A stretch of DNA of 64,000 nt from Betaproteobacteria bacterium. GTDB lineage: Bacteria; Pseudomonadota; Gammaproteobacteria; Burkholderiales; Casimicrobiaceae. The DNA is taken from NCBI GenBank assembly GCA_013298765.1, contig JAAFJA010000001.1, positions 434,001 through 498,000 on the forward strand. Direction: 5' to 3'. The notes beneath the pieces are model-generated. The model searched no databases and had not been told where the DNA came from. It worked only from the letters and a program-made list of their open reading frames with translations. The stretch's first letter is position 1. Each line of letters opens with the position of its first letter. A program made the position numbers and the translations under genes. Below, one piece after another: positions 35,532 to 44,841 of the stretch.

Positions 35532-37250
35532 TTAAAGCTCCTCCGCCAAAATCATTTCGCTCAACCCTTTGCCGCCCGGAATCATCGGGAACACATTCTC
35601 GGTTTCGTCCGTAATGAAATCCATGAACACAAGTCGATCTTTGAGTTTGATCGCTTCACGCAGCGCGGCTTCAACATCGCCCGCTTTTTCGATCTTCATC
35701 CCAACGTGGCCGTACGCTTCGGCGAGTTTCACGAAGTCGGGCAGCGCATCCATGTAGCTCTCAGCGTAGCGATTGCCGTAGAAGAATTCCTGCCACTGCC
35801 GCACCATGCCGAGCGAGCGGTTGTTCAGGTTGATGATCTTCATCGGGATGTGATACTGCTTACACGTTGAGAGCTCTTGAATGCACATTTGCACGCTGCC
35901 CTCACCCGTAATGCAGGCAACCGTTGCGTCCGGGTTCGCGAGCTGCGCGCCCATCGCATAGGGAATGCCGACACCCATCGTGCCCAGGCCACCGGAATTG
36001 ATCCATTTGCGCGGCTTGTCGAACGGGTAATACTGCGCGGCCCACATTTGATGTTGGCCCACATCGCTCGTAATGATTGCGTCGCCGCCAGTCGCATTCC
36101 ACAGCGCTTGCACGACTGCTTGCGGCTTGATTTTTCCGTCCGCAGCAGCGGGTTTGAACGCGAGGCATTTTTTGCTCTGCCAATCTTTGACCGTCGTCCA
36201 CCACGCTTTGAGCGATGCAACGTCGGGCCGCTTCTCGCCCTGCTCGATCATGCCGATCATTTCTTCGAGCACGTCTTTCACGTAGCCCACAATCGGCACA
36301 TCCACTTTCACGCGCTTTGAAATCGATGACGGATCGATATCAATGTGAATAATTTTTCGACCTTCGCGGAAGAAGTGCCCCGGATTGCCAATCACGCGGT
36401 CATCGAAGCGCGCGCCGACAGCGAAGAGCACGTCGCACTCTTGCATGGCCATATTCGCCTCATACGTGCCGTGCATCCCAAGCATGCCGACGAATTGCGG
36501 ATCGCTCGCAGGAAAACCGCCGAGGCCCATCAAAGTGTTCGTACACGGCGCGCCGAGCATGCGAACGAGTTTGGTGAGCTGTGGGGCCGCATCATTCAAC
36601 ACAACGCCGCCGCCCGAATAAATCATCGGGCGCTTGGCGTTCAGCAAAAGCTCAACTGCTTTTTTGATTTGACCGCTATGCCCTTTGATGGTCGGGTTAT
36701 AGCTTCGCATCGTGATCGATTTTGGATACTCGAATGCACACGTGTGCTGGGTCACATCCTTCGGAATATCAACAAGTACGGGGCCGGGACGACCGGTCGT
36801 TGCGATGTAGAACGCTTTCTTCATCGTAACGGCGAGGTCTTTCACATCTTTCACGAGGAAATTGTGTTTCACGCAGGGGCGTGTGATGCCCACGGTGTCG
36901 CATTCCTGAAACGCGTCTTGGCCAATCGCATGCGTTGGCACCTGGCCGCTGATGATGACCATCGGAATTGAATCCATGTAGGCCGTCGCAATACCAGTGA
37001 CTGCGTTGGTTAAGCCCGGGCCGGAGGTGACGAGCGCGACTCCGATCTTGGTGGACGAGCGCGAATACGCATCCGCCGCGTGAACAGCCGCTTGCTCGTG
37101 CCGAACCAGCACGTGCTTGAATTTGTCTTGTTTGAATATCTCGTCGTAGATATTGAGCACGGCGCCGCCGGGATAACCGAAAACGAAATCTACGTTTTCT
37201 TCCGCGATGCAGCGAACGACGATTTCCGCGCCAGTTAGCTTCTCTGCCAT
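35532..37250 (-). CDS. ilvB: Acetolactate synthase large (catalytic) subunit
   Basis: ThDP-dependent enzyme that condenses pyruvate with pyruvate or 2-oxobutyrate. From the ATG at 37250, placed 6 nt after GAGG, the protein has 572 residues. Visible: the catalytic Glu segment VLVRHEQAAVHAADAYSR, GVALVTSGPGLTNAVTGIAT, VPTHAIGQDAFQECD, and the ThDP motif starting IAYMTGEGSVQM-type, here ACITGEGSVQMCIQE to INLNNRSLGMVRQWQ. The frame extends to 37322 without support. It is the first gene of the ilv operon. Confidence 0.96.
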   Translation of the reverse strand: MAEKLTGAEIVVRCIAEENVDFVFGYPGGAVLNIYDEIFKQDKFKHVLVRHEQAAVHAADAYSRSSTKIGVALVTSGPGLTNAVTGIATAYMDSIPMVIISGQVPTHAIGQDAFQECDTVGITRPCVKHNFLVKDVKDLAVTMKKAFYIATTGRPGPVLVDIPKDVTQHTCAFEYPKSITMRSYNPTIKGHSGQIKKAVELLLNAKRPMIYSGGGVVLNDAAPQLTKLVRMLGAPCTNTLMGLGGFPASDPQFVGMLGMHGTYEANMAMQECDVLFAVGARFDDRVIGNPGHFFREGRKIIHIDIDPSSISKRVKVDVPIVGYVKDVLEEMIGMIEQGEKRPDVASLKAWWTTVKDWQSKKCLAFKPAAADGKIKPQAVVQALWNATGGDAIITSDVGQHQMWAAQYYPFDKPRKWINSGGLGTMGVGIPYAMGAQLANPDATVACITGEGSVQMCIQELSTCKQYHIPMKIINLNNRSLGMVRQWQEFFYGNRYAESYMDALPDFVKLAEAYGHVGMKIEKAGDVEAALREAIKLKDRLVFMDFITDETENVFPMIPGGKGLSEMILAEEL

Positions 37251-37721
37251 TTTCATCCTCAAGAGTTTGTTGATGCCTGAAGCTCGATGGGTGTTGAGCC
37301 TAGGCCCCTGAGGGCATTTCAATGCTGGGTAGTCACGGCCTCGCGCGCGCTTTGCACGAGCGAGGAAATCTTTGCTTTTGGCCGATTCCCCGCCCGCGTG
37401 CCCTCGACTGAAACAACTTGTTCAATCAAAGCGCCACGGTGTCCGAAGTTATGAATATATCCGATGATTGCTGCGACGCAAAAGAGCTGCAGCTCCCGCG
37501 TTGCGCGGGCCTCACTGGACCGAGCGTCTCTCCATTCTCATTAAGCTTTTCTAGCGTAGTCTTTTTTTATATGGGCTACACATGTTTTTTCTGATACTCA
37601 CTATTCAGATAAAACTATCGCTGCCCCAATTAAGAATAGAATTTAAGAGAAATTTTTATAGAAGTTGCTGAGGCTGCCGTCCCGCCCCCACACACATCGG
37701 CATGAGGCACGCCGCTTCGGG
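37251..37721. other. Intergenic region upstream of ilvB
   Basis: About 470 bp with no credible gene. Next to ilvB are a short GCCC/GGGC hairpin and GC-rich leader. Around 37497-37511 is CCCGCG-ttg-CGCGGG. The right half is AT-rich and contains TATGGGCTACA (37569-37579) and CTGCCCCAATTAAGAATAG (37621-37639), relatives of segments in other gaps. I found no leader peptide rich in Ile/Leu/Val codons. Confidence 0.5.
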
Positions 37722-39056
37722 TTAAGACCTCGAAGCCCTATCGCGAGGCGCCACCTCGGCGGAAACCCGTGCGCCGCTTTGACTGAGCCTCAGCTCGTAG
37801 CCGTAGGTTTCGAGGGTTCTGCGCACAATGGTCAGCCCAAAACCGCGAGCTGCATCAGCGGAATTCACCGAATCGAAGTTCATCGCGGTGCCGGGTTCGG
37901 TTTCGTTCTCGATCACCAGAGCGCATTCCTGCCCGAGACCGTCGCCATTCGCGCGAATCCAGATCGGCGCGCCGCGTTTACCGTGATGCAGCGCGTTGCC
38001 TACCAAATTCGCGAGGATGACGTGTACTGCTGCGGCAGACATCGGAAGCATCGCGTTTGCGTCAACGTCGAGCTGGAGATCGGCTGAGCGCAGCGTGAGC
38101 CAGTTCTCGTTGGCAACAATCCATGCTTCAAGCGCGGGCAAGATGAGCGTTGTGCTCGGCTGAAGCGAGCCCTCGTTTTCTCGAGCGAGCACCAGCAAAC
38201 TCGAAACGCTTTGCTCCATCGCGTGAACAGACGCGCGCATGCTGGCAAGTGCGTTCGCGACGCTGGTATCGAGATGCGGCTCAGCTTGGAGCCGTTCGAT
38301 CGTTAAGCCGAGCACAGTGAGCGGCGTGCGCAATTCGTGACTCGCATCACGCGTAAAGCGCTGCTCACGTTCGATAAATGCTCGGGTGCGCTCAGAGAGT
38401 GCCGAAAACGCATCTGCCAACGCAGCGAGCTCAGCCGAGCGCTTCGCTCCCGAAGCGTCGAGCGCGATCGGACGCTCTGGTGTCGCGTTCGAGATTTGCT
38501 TCGCCAGCGCTGCAATCGGTTCGCTCACGCGCCGCGCGAGCCAGCCCGCCAAAGCAAGCGATACGAGCGTCGCGCCTAAGCCCCAACCCGCGAGCCAGCG
38601 GAGCAGCTTTTCGCGGCGCGGGCGCACGACGAGCTCGCCACTCACTTCTGCCAACAACCAGGCTCGCGAAGTCTGTGGCGGGTTGACTTCATCAAACTGG
38701 GCCCGTATCGCAAGCAAGTGGTAGTGCCGCCCCGCTTCACCCGAAAACTCTCGCCGGTTGGGCGCTTCGATAAGGGCTTGACGTATTTCTACGGGTAGCG
38801 TTTCCACACGCTCGTGCACGCTGACGAACGCGCGCTGGGGTACGGCCCAGCGTCCGCTCTCGCTGTACTTCGCTTGCAAAAGTTTTGCTTCGTCGCGAAG
38901 CATGGCCTCCAAGAAGCGATCCTCTACGGTGTAGACAAACGCCATAGCAAGAAGTCCAAACATCGCGCTCACCACAAGCGTGAAAACCGCGAAAGCGAGC
39001 ATCAATGATCGCCGTAGCGGCACACCGCGATTGCGCGGGCGGGGCCTAGCCATCAT
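37722..39056 (-). CDS. Sensor histidine kinase
   Basis: Membrane sensor of a two-component system, 444 residues. TM1 is at about 18-42 and TM2 at about 152-173, with a ~105-residue periplasmic domain between. A HAMP-like segment follows (ARRVSEPIAALAKQIS). The phosphoacceptor is H240 in RDASHELRTPLTVL, the N box is ILANLVGNALHHGKRG, and the G2-like box is RGFGLTIVRRTLETYG. The usual DxGxG of the G1 box is replaced by IENETEPGTA. It overlaps the response regulator gene by 4 bp. Its signal is unknown; no obvious target gene adjoins except the exported DJ-1-like protein upstream. Confidence 0.9.
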   Translation of the reverse strand: MMARPRPRNRGVPLRRSLMLAFAVFTLVVSAMFGLLAMAFVYTVEDRFLEAMLRDEAKLLQAKYSESGRWAVPQRAFVSVHERVETLPVEIRQALIEAPNRREFSGEAGRHYHLLAIRAQFDEVNPPQTSRAWLLAEVSGELVVRPRREKLLRWLAGWGLGATLVSLALAGWLARRVSEPIAALAKQISNATPERPIALDASGAKRSAELAALADAFSALSERTRAFIEREQRFTRDASHELRTPLTVLGLTIERLQAEPHLDTSVANALASMRASVHAMEQSVSSLLVLARENEGSLQPSTTLILPALEAWIVANENWLTLRSADLQLDVDANAMLPMSAAAVHVILANLVGNALHHGKRGAPIWIRANGDGLGQECALVIENETEPGTAMNFDSVNSADAARGFGLTIVRRTLETYGYELRLSQSGARVSAEVAPRDRASRS

Positions 39057-39745
39057 GACTCGTCCGATTCGAGCCGGAAGCCAACGCCGTGCACGGTCTT
39101 GAGCATCGGTGTCGCGAAGGGCTTATCTAGCGCTTGGCGCAGCTGATAGAGATGCGTGCGCAAAGGGTCAGATTCCGGCGCATTCTCAGGCCACAACCGA
39201 CGCACTAGATCGCTGCGCGTTCGCGCTTTTGGATACGCATCCGCCAGCAGGCATAAAACGGCGAAGGCAGTGGGGGCGAGGCTGAGGCGAACGCCGTTGC
39301 GATGCGCCTCGCTCGCGCGCCGATCAATCGTAAGCGAGCCGATCGCCTGAACGTAGGCCTGCCCCAATTGCGCGCGGCGGGTGAGCGCTTGAATCCGTGC
39401 GAGTAGCTCTTCACTTGCAAACGGCTTTACTAAGTAGTCATCAGCACCCGCTTCGAAGCCGACGAGTTTTTCGCGCAACGTGTCGCGCGCAGTGAGCATG
39501 AGCACGGGAACGCGATGCGGCATCAGCGCACGAATCTTCGCACAGAGATCGGTACCATCGATATCGGGGAGCCCCAAATCAAGGAGCACGATATCCGGCG
39601 GCTCGGCGCGCGCGACTGCGAGCGCCAAGCGACCGTCGTTTGCTTCGTCCACATAGTGCCCAGCACGACGCAGCAGCGCCACGATTTGTGCGCGAAGTGT
39701 GTCGTGGTCTTCAACAACGAGGATTCGAAGTGGGCGCGGATTCAA
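39053..39745 (-). CDS. OmpR/PhoB family response regulator
   Basis: Cytoplasmic partner of the adjacent kinase, 230 residues. The receiver domain has the acidic pair E12/D13, the phosphoacceptor D56 in DIVLLDLGLPDIDG, T in VLMLTARD and K in YLVKPFAS. A winged-helix domain follows (LTIDRRASEAHRNGVRLSL through ENAPESDPLRTHLYQLRQAL and VHGVGFRLE). It is of the QseB/PmrA-like size. It starts 8 bp after the DJ-1-like gene, so the three genes may be one transcript. Confidence 0.93.
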   Translation of the reverse strand: MNPRPLRILVVEDHDTLRAQIVALLRRAGHYVDEANDGRLALAVARAEPPDIVLLDLGLPDIDGTDLCAKIRALMPHRVPVLMLTARDTLREKLVGFEAGADDYLVKPFASEELLARIQALTRRAQLGQAYVQAIGSLTIDRRASEAHRNGVRLSLAPTAFAVLCLLADAYPKARTRSDLVRRLWPENAPESDPLRTHLYQLRQALDKPFATPMLKTVHGVGFRLESDES

Positions 39746-39753
39746 GGCAAGTC

Positions 39754-40947
39754 CTAGCCCGGCAACGCTTCGAGCGCCTTTTTCGCGTCTGCGAAGTCTG
39801 GCTTCTCAGTCACTAACGCTGTCAAAATTTCGCGCGCTGTTTTCACATTGCCTAACGCCACATGCGTGCGCGCCATGCCAAGACGGAAGCGCGGATGCGG
39901 CATGTGCGGCGCTGCCATTTCCATGATGGAAAGCGCCGCGCGTTTACCGGCCTCATCACTCGCCGCCTCTGCTTGGTAGTAGCCCAACATCGCAATCAAA
40001 TCCGCTTTGTACTCTTTGGTATCGGCCGCAAGTATCGCGCGTACTTGATCTTTCTCTCCAGCCAACCAACGCTGCACAAGCCGCATGCTGCGTTCTTCTT
40101 TGAACACTGCACGCGGCGCTGGCGCGCGGCCCAGTGCGCGCACAATTGCTTCCGCTGTTTCCGAGGTAGAAAACGGGTTCTGGCCGGTAATTAGCATGCC
40201 ATCGACAATGGTTTTCGGAAGCATGAGTGCCGCCTCTTCCCAAATCGCCCCCTGCTCGCGAAACTTGGTTTCGATGAGGAATGGATACTCTTTCACCCAC
40301 TTCTTGCCAAAGGTCTTTTCTTCCTCATCGGTAAAGCCAGTGACCCGCTTTCCCGCAATCAACGGACGTCCGTCAGCACGGCGAACATTGGCGAACACAG
40401 CCGGGCCATGACATACGGCAGCAACGATGCCATCGCGATCAAATTGTGCGCCCAGAAGCGAGATGAGTGATGAATCCTTCGGTAAATCGAACATCGCACC
40501 TTTGCCGCCCATGACGAAGATCGCTTGATGTTCGCCGGGTTTCACGTCAGCAATGCGGCGGGTGTTTCTTAGCAAGGCCGTTGCGTGTTCATCGGCCAAA
40601 AGCGCTTGAATATGGTCGTCTTTCGGATTGAATTTGTCCGCCTCAACCAGGCCACCCGCGGGGCTTGCGACCTCAACGCGGATTCCGTTGGCGCGAAACA
40701 CCAAATAGGCGAGCGCGTATTCATCCATCTCAAAGCCAGGTCGGGTTTCGCCGCCATTTCGCCCTTCGCTACTCACCACAATCAGCACTTTCGGCGCGTG
40801 CGTGCTTTGGTTTGCAGCGAGCGGTGTTTGTGGGGACCCGATGGGCGTCTTTACCGGCTGAGCAAACGTAGACGACGCAGCAAACACGCCTAGGGTGAGC
40901 GCGCCGCACGCGGCACTCAACAACGCGGTTTGACTAGCAAGTTTCAT
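39754..40947 (-). CDS. Exported DJ-1/PfpI-type protein with C-terminal TPR-like helices
   Basis: The ATG at 40947 follows GGAGAG at good spacing and gives 397 residues with a signal peptide (LLSAACGALTLGVFAASSTFAQP). Residues ~52-270 form a DJ-1/PfpI domain of Hsp31 type: acidic E-M-D near 73-75, the nucleophile elbow A-A-V-C179-H-G-P, and FTDEEEKTFGKKWVKEYPF. The last ~110 residues are helical repeats (MLGYYQAEAASDEAGKRAAL, then RLGMARTHVALGNVKTAREI), resembling TPRs. Possible roles are glyoxalase III/deglycase or chaperone in the periplasm. It lies just upstream of a two-component system. Confidence 0.82.
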   Translation of the reverse strand: MKLASQTALLSAACGALTLGVFAASSTFAQPVKTPIGSPQTPLAANQSTHAPKVLIVVSSEGRNGGETRPGFEMDEYALAYLVFRANGIRVEVASPAGGLVEADKFNPKDDHIQALLADEHATALLRNTRRIADVKPGEHQAIFVMGGKGAMFDLPKDSSLISLLGAQFDRDGIVAAVCHGPAVFANVRRADGRPLIAGKRVTGFTDEEEKTFGKKWVKEYPFLIETKFREQGAIWEEAALMLPKTIVDGMLITGQNPFSTSETAEAIVRALGRAPAPRAVFKEERSMRLVQRWLAGEKDQVRAILAADTKEYKADLIAMLGYYQAEAASDEAGKRAALSIMEMAAPHMPHPRFRLGMARTHVALGNVKTAREILTALVTEKPDFADAKKALEALPG

Positions 40948-41242
40948 CAGACTCTCCATCATTTATTTCGATGAATGCGAGTCTAGGCAGCGATCTTCAA
41001 GAAAACTTCAACGCGATCTGGCTTGAGAAACGCCGAGCAAGTCTCTCGCGGTGAGTTAGGTAGCGCATTAGTGAGCGAGAGTAACTTTACTAGCTAATGC
41101 CATATTCAAATACGGCTAGCCGTTATTCAACGCTCAAGTATGTATCGTTACTTATTGGCTTCTATGCCCAATTAAATAGGGTTTATAGACGAATGGCTGC
41201 CGGTGATCGGGCGATGCAGAACGAACGCATCCCTGACGCGGG
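40948..41242. other. Intergenic region between phnE and the DJ-1-like gene
   Basis: About 295 bp, AT-rich in the centre, without a gene. It contains CGGCTAGCCG (41114-41123, palindrome), AGTAAC/GTTACT arms, and ATTGGC...TGCCCAATTAAATAGGG (41154-41181), which resembles sequence at 51967-51993 and elsewhere. Confidence 0.5.
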
Positions 41243-42076
41243 CTAGCGCTGCATCACACGCCGCGCACCGTAGCTCGCAACATCAACCAACGCGACAAGC
41301 AGCATCATGGCGATCAGGATTGAGCTCGTTTCTGGCATCTGAAACAAGCCCATGTGAAACGACAACATTTGCCCGAGGCCGCCGCCACCCACCACACCTA
41401 ACACCGCTGCGGCGCGAATATTGTTTTCCCAACGATAGAGCGTGTAGCTCATGAGTTGCGGCAACACTTGCGGCAAGGTGGCATACAAAAACACGCGCCC
41501 TTCGCTCACGCCGCGTGCGCGTAACGCAAACGCCGCGTTTTGCGGCGCGTTTTCGATGGCCTCCGCAAAGAGCCGCCCTAGCACGCCAGCAGTGTGCAAC
41601 CCGAGCGCAAGCGTTCCCGCGAACGGCCCGAGCCCCGCAGAAATCAACAAGAGCGCTGCCCACATGAGCTCCGGAATTGAACGTAGCGCGTTTAACAGCA
41701 AGCGCGTGACGCCGCGACCGCGCGCAGGATCGGCATCATGCGTTTTGCTTGCGGGCAGCGCGAGCAACAGACCGAGCGTGGCAGCGATCGCGGTGCCAAC
41801 CAGCGACATCGCAAACGTTTCGAACGTTGCAACCCAAAGCTTTTTGAGAAACGTGGGATCCGCCGTCGGGCTCGTGAGCTCCAACAAAAACTTTCCCATA
41901 CGAGCTGCCGAGTCAGCAGAGAAAATTTTTGCGAGTTGTAGATCAAGTGTCGCAAAGCTTGCCACTGTTAGGCAGAGCAAACCGAAAACAAACCAGCAGG
42001 CCCTACAGCGAGCGTCAAAGAGCCGCTTCGGAAGGCGATACGTTTCGTTGGCGGCAGATGGTGTTTTCGGCGTCAT
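41243..42076 (-). CDS. phnE: Phosphonate/phosphite-type ABC transporter permease 2
   Basis: Second inner-membrane permease of the phosphorus-compound importer, 277 residues from the ATG at 42076, which overlaps the first permease stop by 4 bp. The open frame to 42259 lies inside the neighbour. The BPD-transport EAA loop reads FAEAIENAPQNAAFALRARG, the PhnE signature is LPQVLPQLMSYTLYRWENNI, and VLGVVGGGGLGQMLSFHMGL follows. It is the last gene of phnD-phnC-phnE-phnE. Confidence 0.9.
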   Translation of the reverse strand: MTPKTPSAANETYRLPKRLFDARCRACWFVFGLLCLTVASFATLDLQLAKIFSADSAARMGKFLLELTSPTADPTFLKKLWVATFETFAMSLVGTAIAATLGLLLALPASKTHDADPARGRGVTRLLLNALRSIPELMWAALLLISAGLGPFAGTLALGLHTAGVLGRLFAEAIENAPQNAAFALRARGVSEGRVFLYATLPQVLPQLMSYTLYRWENNIRAAAVLGVVGGGGLGQMLSFHMGLFQMPETSSILIAMMLLVALVDVASYGARRVMQR

Positions 42077-42933
42077 GCAAGCGCCTTTCGCAGCCACGCA
42101 CTCGCAGAGTCCGCAATCCACACCAGCGCAATAAACACTAAAAGCATGGTGGCGACTTCCGCGCCCGCAAACATCTTCATTGAGGTATCCATTTGCTGCC
42201 CGAGGCCGCCTGCGCCGACGAACCCCAACACGGCCGAAGAGCGAATCGCGCATTCCCACCGATAGACCGTGTAGCTCGTAAGCTCGGCCGAATTCTGCGG
42301 AAGGAGGCCATAGAAAAACGCTTGCAATCGCCCGCTGCCGTTACGAAGGAGCGACGTTGTAGCGTGCGGCTCACCGCTCTCCAAAATTTCCGCGTACACC
42401 TTGCCAAGCATGCCGCCGTAGGTGAGTGCGATTGCAAGTACGCCCGCTGTGGGCCCAAGCCCCACGACGCGAACAAACACCAGCGCCCAAATCAGTTCCG
42501 GCACACTGCGAAGCAGAATGGCGATCGTGCGCGCTGCGTAGCGCACACTCGCGGGAAGCAAATTCATCCGACCTGTGAGGGCAGAAACTGAAAGTACGCG
42601 AATCGAGATGATCGCCAATGGCACGGCAATGAGAAACGCGATTGCGATGCCCGCGGTCGCAATCGCCACCGTGCGCCACGTCTCTTTGGCAACCATGGCA
42701 AGAAAGCCGGGTTCGACCTTCGGAGGAACGAAATCGCCGAGAAACTTAAGCGTCGGTTTGAGCGACGAAGGTTCAAACAATACCCAAGGCTTGAACTCTG
42801 TAGCCACCAGCATCGGCCACGCAATAGCGATTGCCGCAAGAAACCAGAATACGCGCCCCATCCACGCGGGATCACGCTGTGTCGCGAGCGTAGTGCCGCT
42901 GCCGGGCGAGTTTGTCATCGAGTTCGGCGTCAT
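42073..42933 (-). CDS. phnE: Phosphonate/phosphite-type ABC transporter permease 1
   Basis: First permease, 286 residues. It shows VYAEILESGEPHATTSLLRN (EAA loop), LPQNSAELTSYTVYRWECAI and VLGFVGAGGLGQQMDTSMKM, each paralogous to the second permease. The two probably form a heterodimer, as in PhnE1/PhnE2 systems. About six transmembrane helices are visible. It begins 17 bp after the ATPase gene; M6 at 42918 is an alternative start. Confidence 0.9.
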   Translation of the reverse strand: MTPNSMTNSPGSGTTLATQRDPAWMGRVFWFLAAIAIAWPMLVATEFKPWVLFEPSSLKPTLKFLGDFVPPKVEPGFLAMVAKETWRTVAIATAGIAIAFLIAVPLAIISIRVLSVSALTGRMNLLPASVRYAARTIAILLRSVPELIWALVFVRVVGLGPTAGVLAIALTYGGMLGKVYAEILESGEPHATTSLLRNGSGRLQAFFYGLLPQNSAELTSYTVYRWECAIRSSAVLGFVGAGGLGQQMDTSMKMFAGAEVATMLLVFIALVWIADSASAWLRKALA

Positions 42934-42949
42934 CCGCGCGCTCAGCAGC

Positions 42950-43780
42950 TCACCGACAGTGCATCACAGCGGGCGCTGCGGGCCGCGCCAATTCATCCGA
43001 CATCGGCATCGGCGCGTTGAGCTCATCGAGTTTATTGGCATAGAGTGCGTGCAACATTTCACGCGTTACCTGCGTTGCCGGAAGATCAAACGCAAGCGCA
43101 CCATCTTTCATCCCAATGATCCGAGGAAATGATGCAAGCGCGGTTTCGACTTGATGGAGCGTGCAGACAAGCGTCGCGCCGCGCTCTTTTGCCGCTTCAG
43201 TCAAACTAGCAATTGCTTGTTTTGAACGCGTAGGGTCGAGCGCCGAAAGTGGCTCATCCACCAAAAAAAGCGACGCATTACTCGCGAGCGCTCGGGCCAG
43301 CCCGACGCGCTGCCGCTCACCGCCAGAGAGCCGATCAACGCGATCAAACAACTTCTCCGCGATGTCAAAACGCGCAAGCGCCATTTCTGCACCAGGGATG
43401 TCGCTCGGGTAGAACAAGCTCTTTACGCTCGCAATAAAGCTCTGCTGCGGCAAACGCCCAGCGAGCACAGCAGTCACCACACGTTGTCGCGGCGGCAACG
43501 GCGGCGTTTGCGGCGCAAGAAACAATCGCCCGCGCAGCGCTTGAAGTTCGCGAGTGGGTAGCGACCACGGATCGCGTTCACCGAGATTTAAATGTCCTGC
43601 GCTCGGTTTCAGCGCGCACGCAATCACGTGCAGAAGCGTCGTTTTGCCAGAGCCAGACGCACCGATCACGGCGATTTGCTCGCCCTCTTTGATCGCAACC
43701 GAGACGTTACGGATCGCGGGAACGGAATCGGGCCTCGCGGCGGGATGCCGCGAATCGATTCCACTAAGCGCGATTTTCAA
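42950..43780 (-). CDS. phnC: Phosphonate/phosphite-type ABC transporter ATPase
   Basis: ATPase of the importer, 276 residues. Walker A is GASGSGKTT (about 40-48), the signature is DRLSGGERQRVGLARALAS, Walker B SLFLVDEPLSALDP and the switch VCTLHQVETAL. The N-terminal lead and the SLFYPSDIPGAEMALARFDI insertion before the signature fit PhnC. It lies 25 bp after phnD, completing the binding protein, ATPase, permease, permease order. Confidence 0.9.
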   Translation of the reverse strand: MKIALSGIDSRHPAARPDSVPAIRNVSVAIKEGEQIAVIGASGSGKTTLLHVIACALKPSAGHLNLGERDPWSLPTRELQALRGRLFLAPQTPPLPPRQRVVTAVLAGRLPQQSFIASVKSLFYPSDIPGAEMALARFDIAEKLFDRVDRLSGGERQRVGLARALASNASLFLVDEPLSALDPTRSKQAIASLTEAAKERGATLVCTLHQVETALASFPRIIGMKDGALAFDLPATQVTREMLHALYANKLDELNAPMPMSDELARPAAPAVMHCR

Positions 43781-43804
43781 GGCGAGTTGAACCTATAGGT
43801 TTCT

Positions 43805-44665
43805 TTATTTCAACAGCCCAGCGCTGCGAGCAGCCGTCTCAAGGCCTTTGTAATTTTCGGCCTTGGTAGGCACGTACTTCGTTGCGCGGTTAAGCGTGAG
43901 GATTTCTTTTCCAGCGGGGTCATTCGGGCTGATGTCGAGAATCGCTTTGGTAACACGTTCGCGCATTGCGGCCGGCATGTCCGCATGAACAGACCAGTTG
44001 TAATTAAAGTAGCCCGGCGTGGTGTGGAATACGTTCACATCGGTTGTATCCACTTTTTTCTCGCTCACAAATTTGTTCCACACCGTAATGTCGAGCGCGG
44101 CCGCATCAACCTTTCCGGACACCACCGACGCAATGGTTGCATCATGTGCGCCAGAGTAAGCAACACGTTTGAAATCTTTATCCGGATCAATGTTTGCGGC
44201 GAGCAAGAAGCTGCGCGGCATCAGGTGACCTGATGTGCTCGACGCCGAACCGAACGACACTTGCTTGCCCTTCAAATCGTTCAATGATTTGATGCCCGAA
44301 TTTGTTTTGGCGATGAACACCGATTGAAACTTCGTGTCTTCCTCGCGCTGCGCGATCGGGATGATCTTACCGCCCGAGCGAACATTGGCCTGAACGTGCG
44401 TGAAGCCGCCGAACCACACCAAATCGACTTGTTTGTTAACCAATGCCTCAACGGCAGCAGGGTAGTCTGTTACCGGAATGAATTCAACTTTGGTGCCAAG
44501 CTTTGATTCGAGGTACTTAACAATCGGGCCAAACTTGCGAACCTGCTCGGTTGCGGCCTCTTCGGGAATGGTGGTGACCTTGAAGGTTTGCGCGACAGCA
44601 CCGGTCGCAAGAACTGCCGTGGTAGAGAGCGCAACCAAAAGCGCGCGGACTGAAAGATTCTTCAT
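43805..44665 (-). CDS. phnD: Phosphate/phosphite/phosphonate-binding protein
   Basis: Periplasmic receptor of the importer, 286 residues with a signal peptide (LLVALSTTAVLATGAVAQ). PhnD-family features: VKYLESKLGTKVEFIPVTDY, AVEALVNKQVDLVWFGGFTH, GIKSLNDLKGKQVSFGSASS and STSGHLMPRSF. No C-P lyase (phnG-phnM) or phosphite dehydrogenase gene is in the window, so the ligand could be a phosphonate, phosphite or phosphate and metabolism must be encoded elsewhere. It is the first gene of the operon. Confidence 0.9.
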   Translation of the reverse strand: MKNLSVRALLVALSTTAVLATGAVAQTFKVTTIPEEAATEQVRKFGPIVKYLESKLGTKVEFIPVTDYPAAVEALVNKQVDLVWFGGFTHVQANVRSGGKIIPIAQREEDTKFQSVFIAKTNSGIKSLNDLKGKQVSFGSASSTSGHLMPRSFLLAANIDPDKDFKRVAYSGAHDATIASVVSGKVDAAALDITVWNKFVSEKKVDTTDVNVFHTTPGYFNYNWSVHADMPAAMRERVTKAILDISPNDPAGKEILTLNRATKYVPTKAENYKGLETAARSAGLLK

Positions 44666-44796
44666 CGTGAATGCCTTTTTTGGAGGAAGCGAATAATGTT
44701 TGCGGAGCTTATCGCCAGATCGTTCTAATTCGAACAGGTAAATCCATAAGTTACAGCCGCACTAGCGACTCGCGCGGACTCGTTGCAAGGCGGAAA

Positions 44797-44832
44797 AAGA
44801 AAAAGGGTTAGCGGTTTTCACCTCTAACCCTT
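44797..44832 (-). terminator. Intrinsic terminator of the tRNA-Arg gene
   Basis: On the minus strand AAGGGTTAG (44824-44832) pairs with CTAACCCTT (44803-44811), a perfect 9-bp stem, followed by the U-rich CTTTTTCTTTTTCC. It starts 10 bp after the tRNA 3' end and is a textbook rho-independent terminator. It should also insulate phnD from tRNA transcription. Confidence 0.85.
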
Positions 44833-44841
44833 GTTCAAATG

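Noticed and set aside
37251-37721. Attenuator leader peptide before ilvB
   Set aside because: No short frame with clustered Ile, Leu or Val codons next to a ribosome binding site was found.
41040-41190. Intergenic palindromes as integron attC sites
   Set aside because: The conserved attC core pairs (RYYYAAC / GTTRRRY) do not frame cassette genes here, and no integrase is present.
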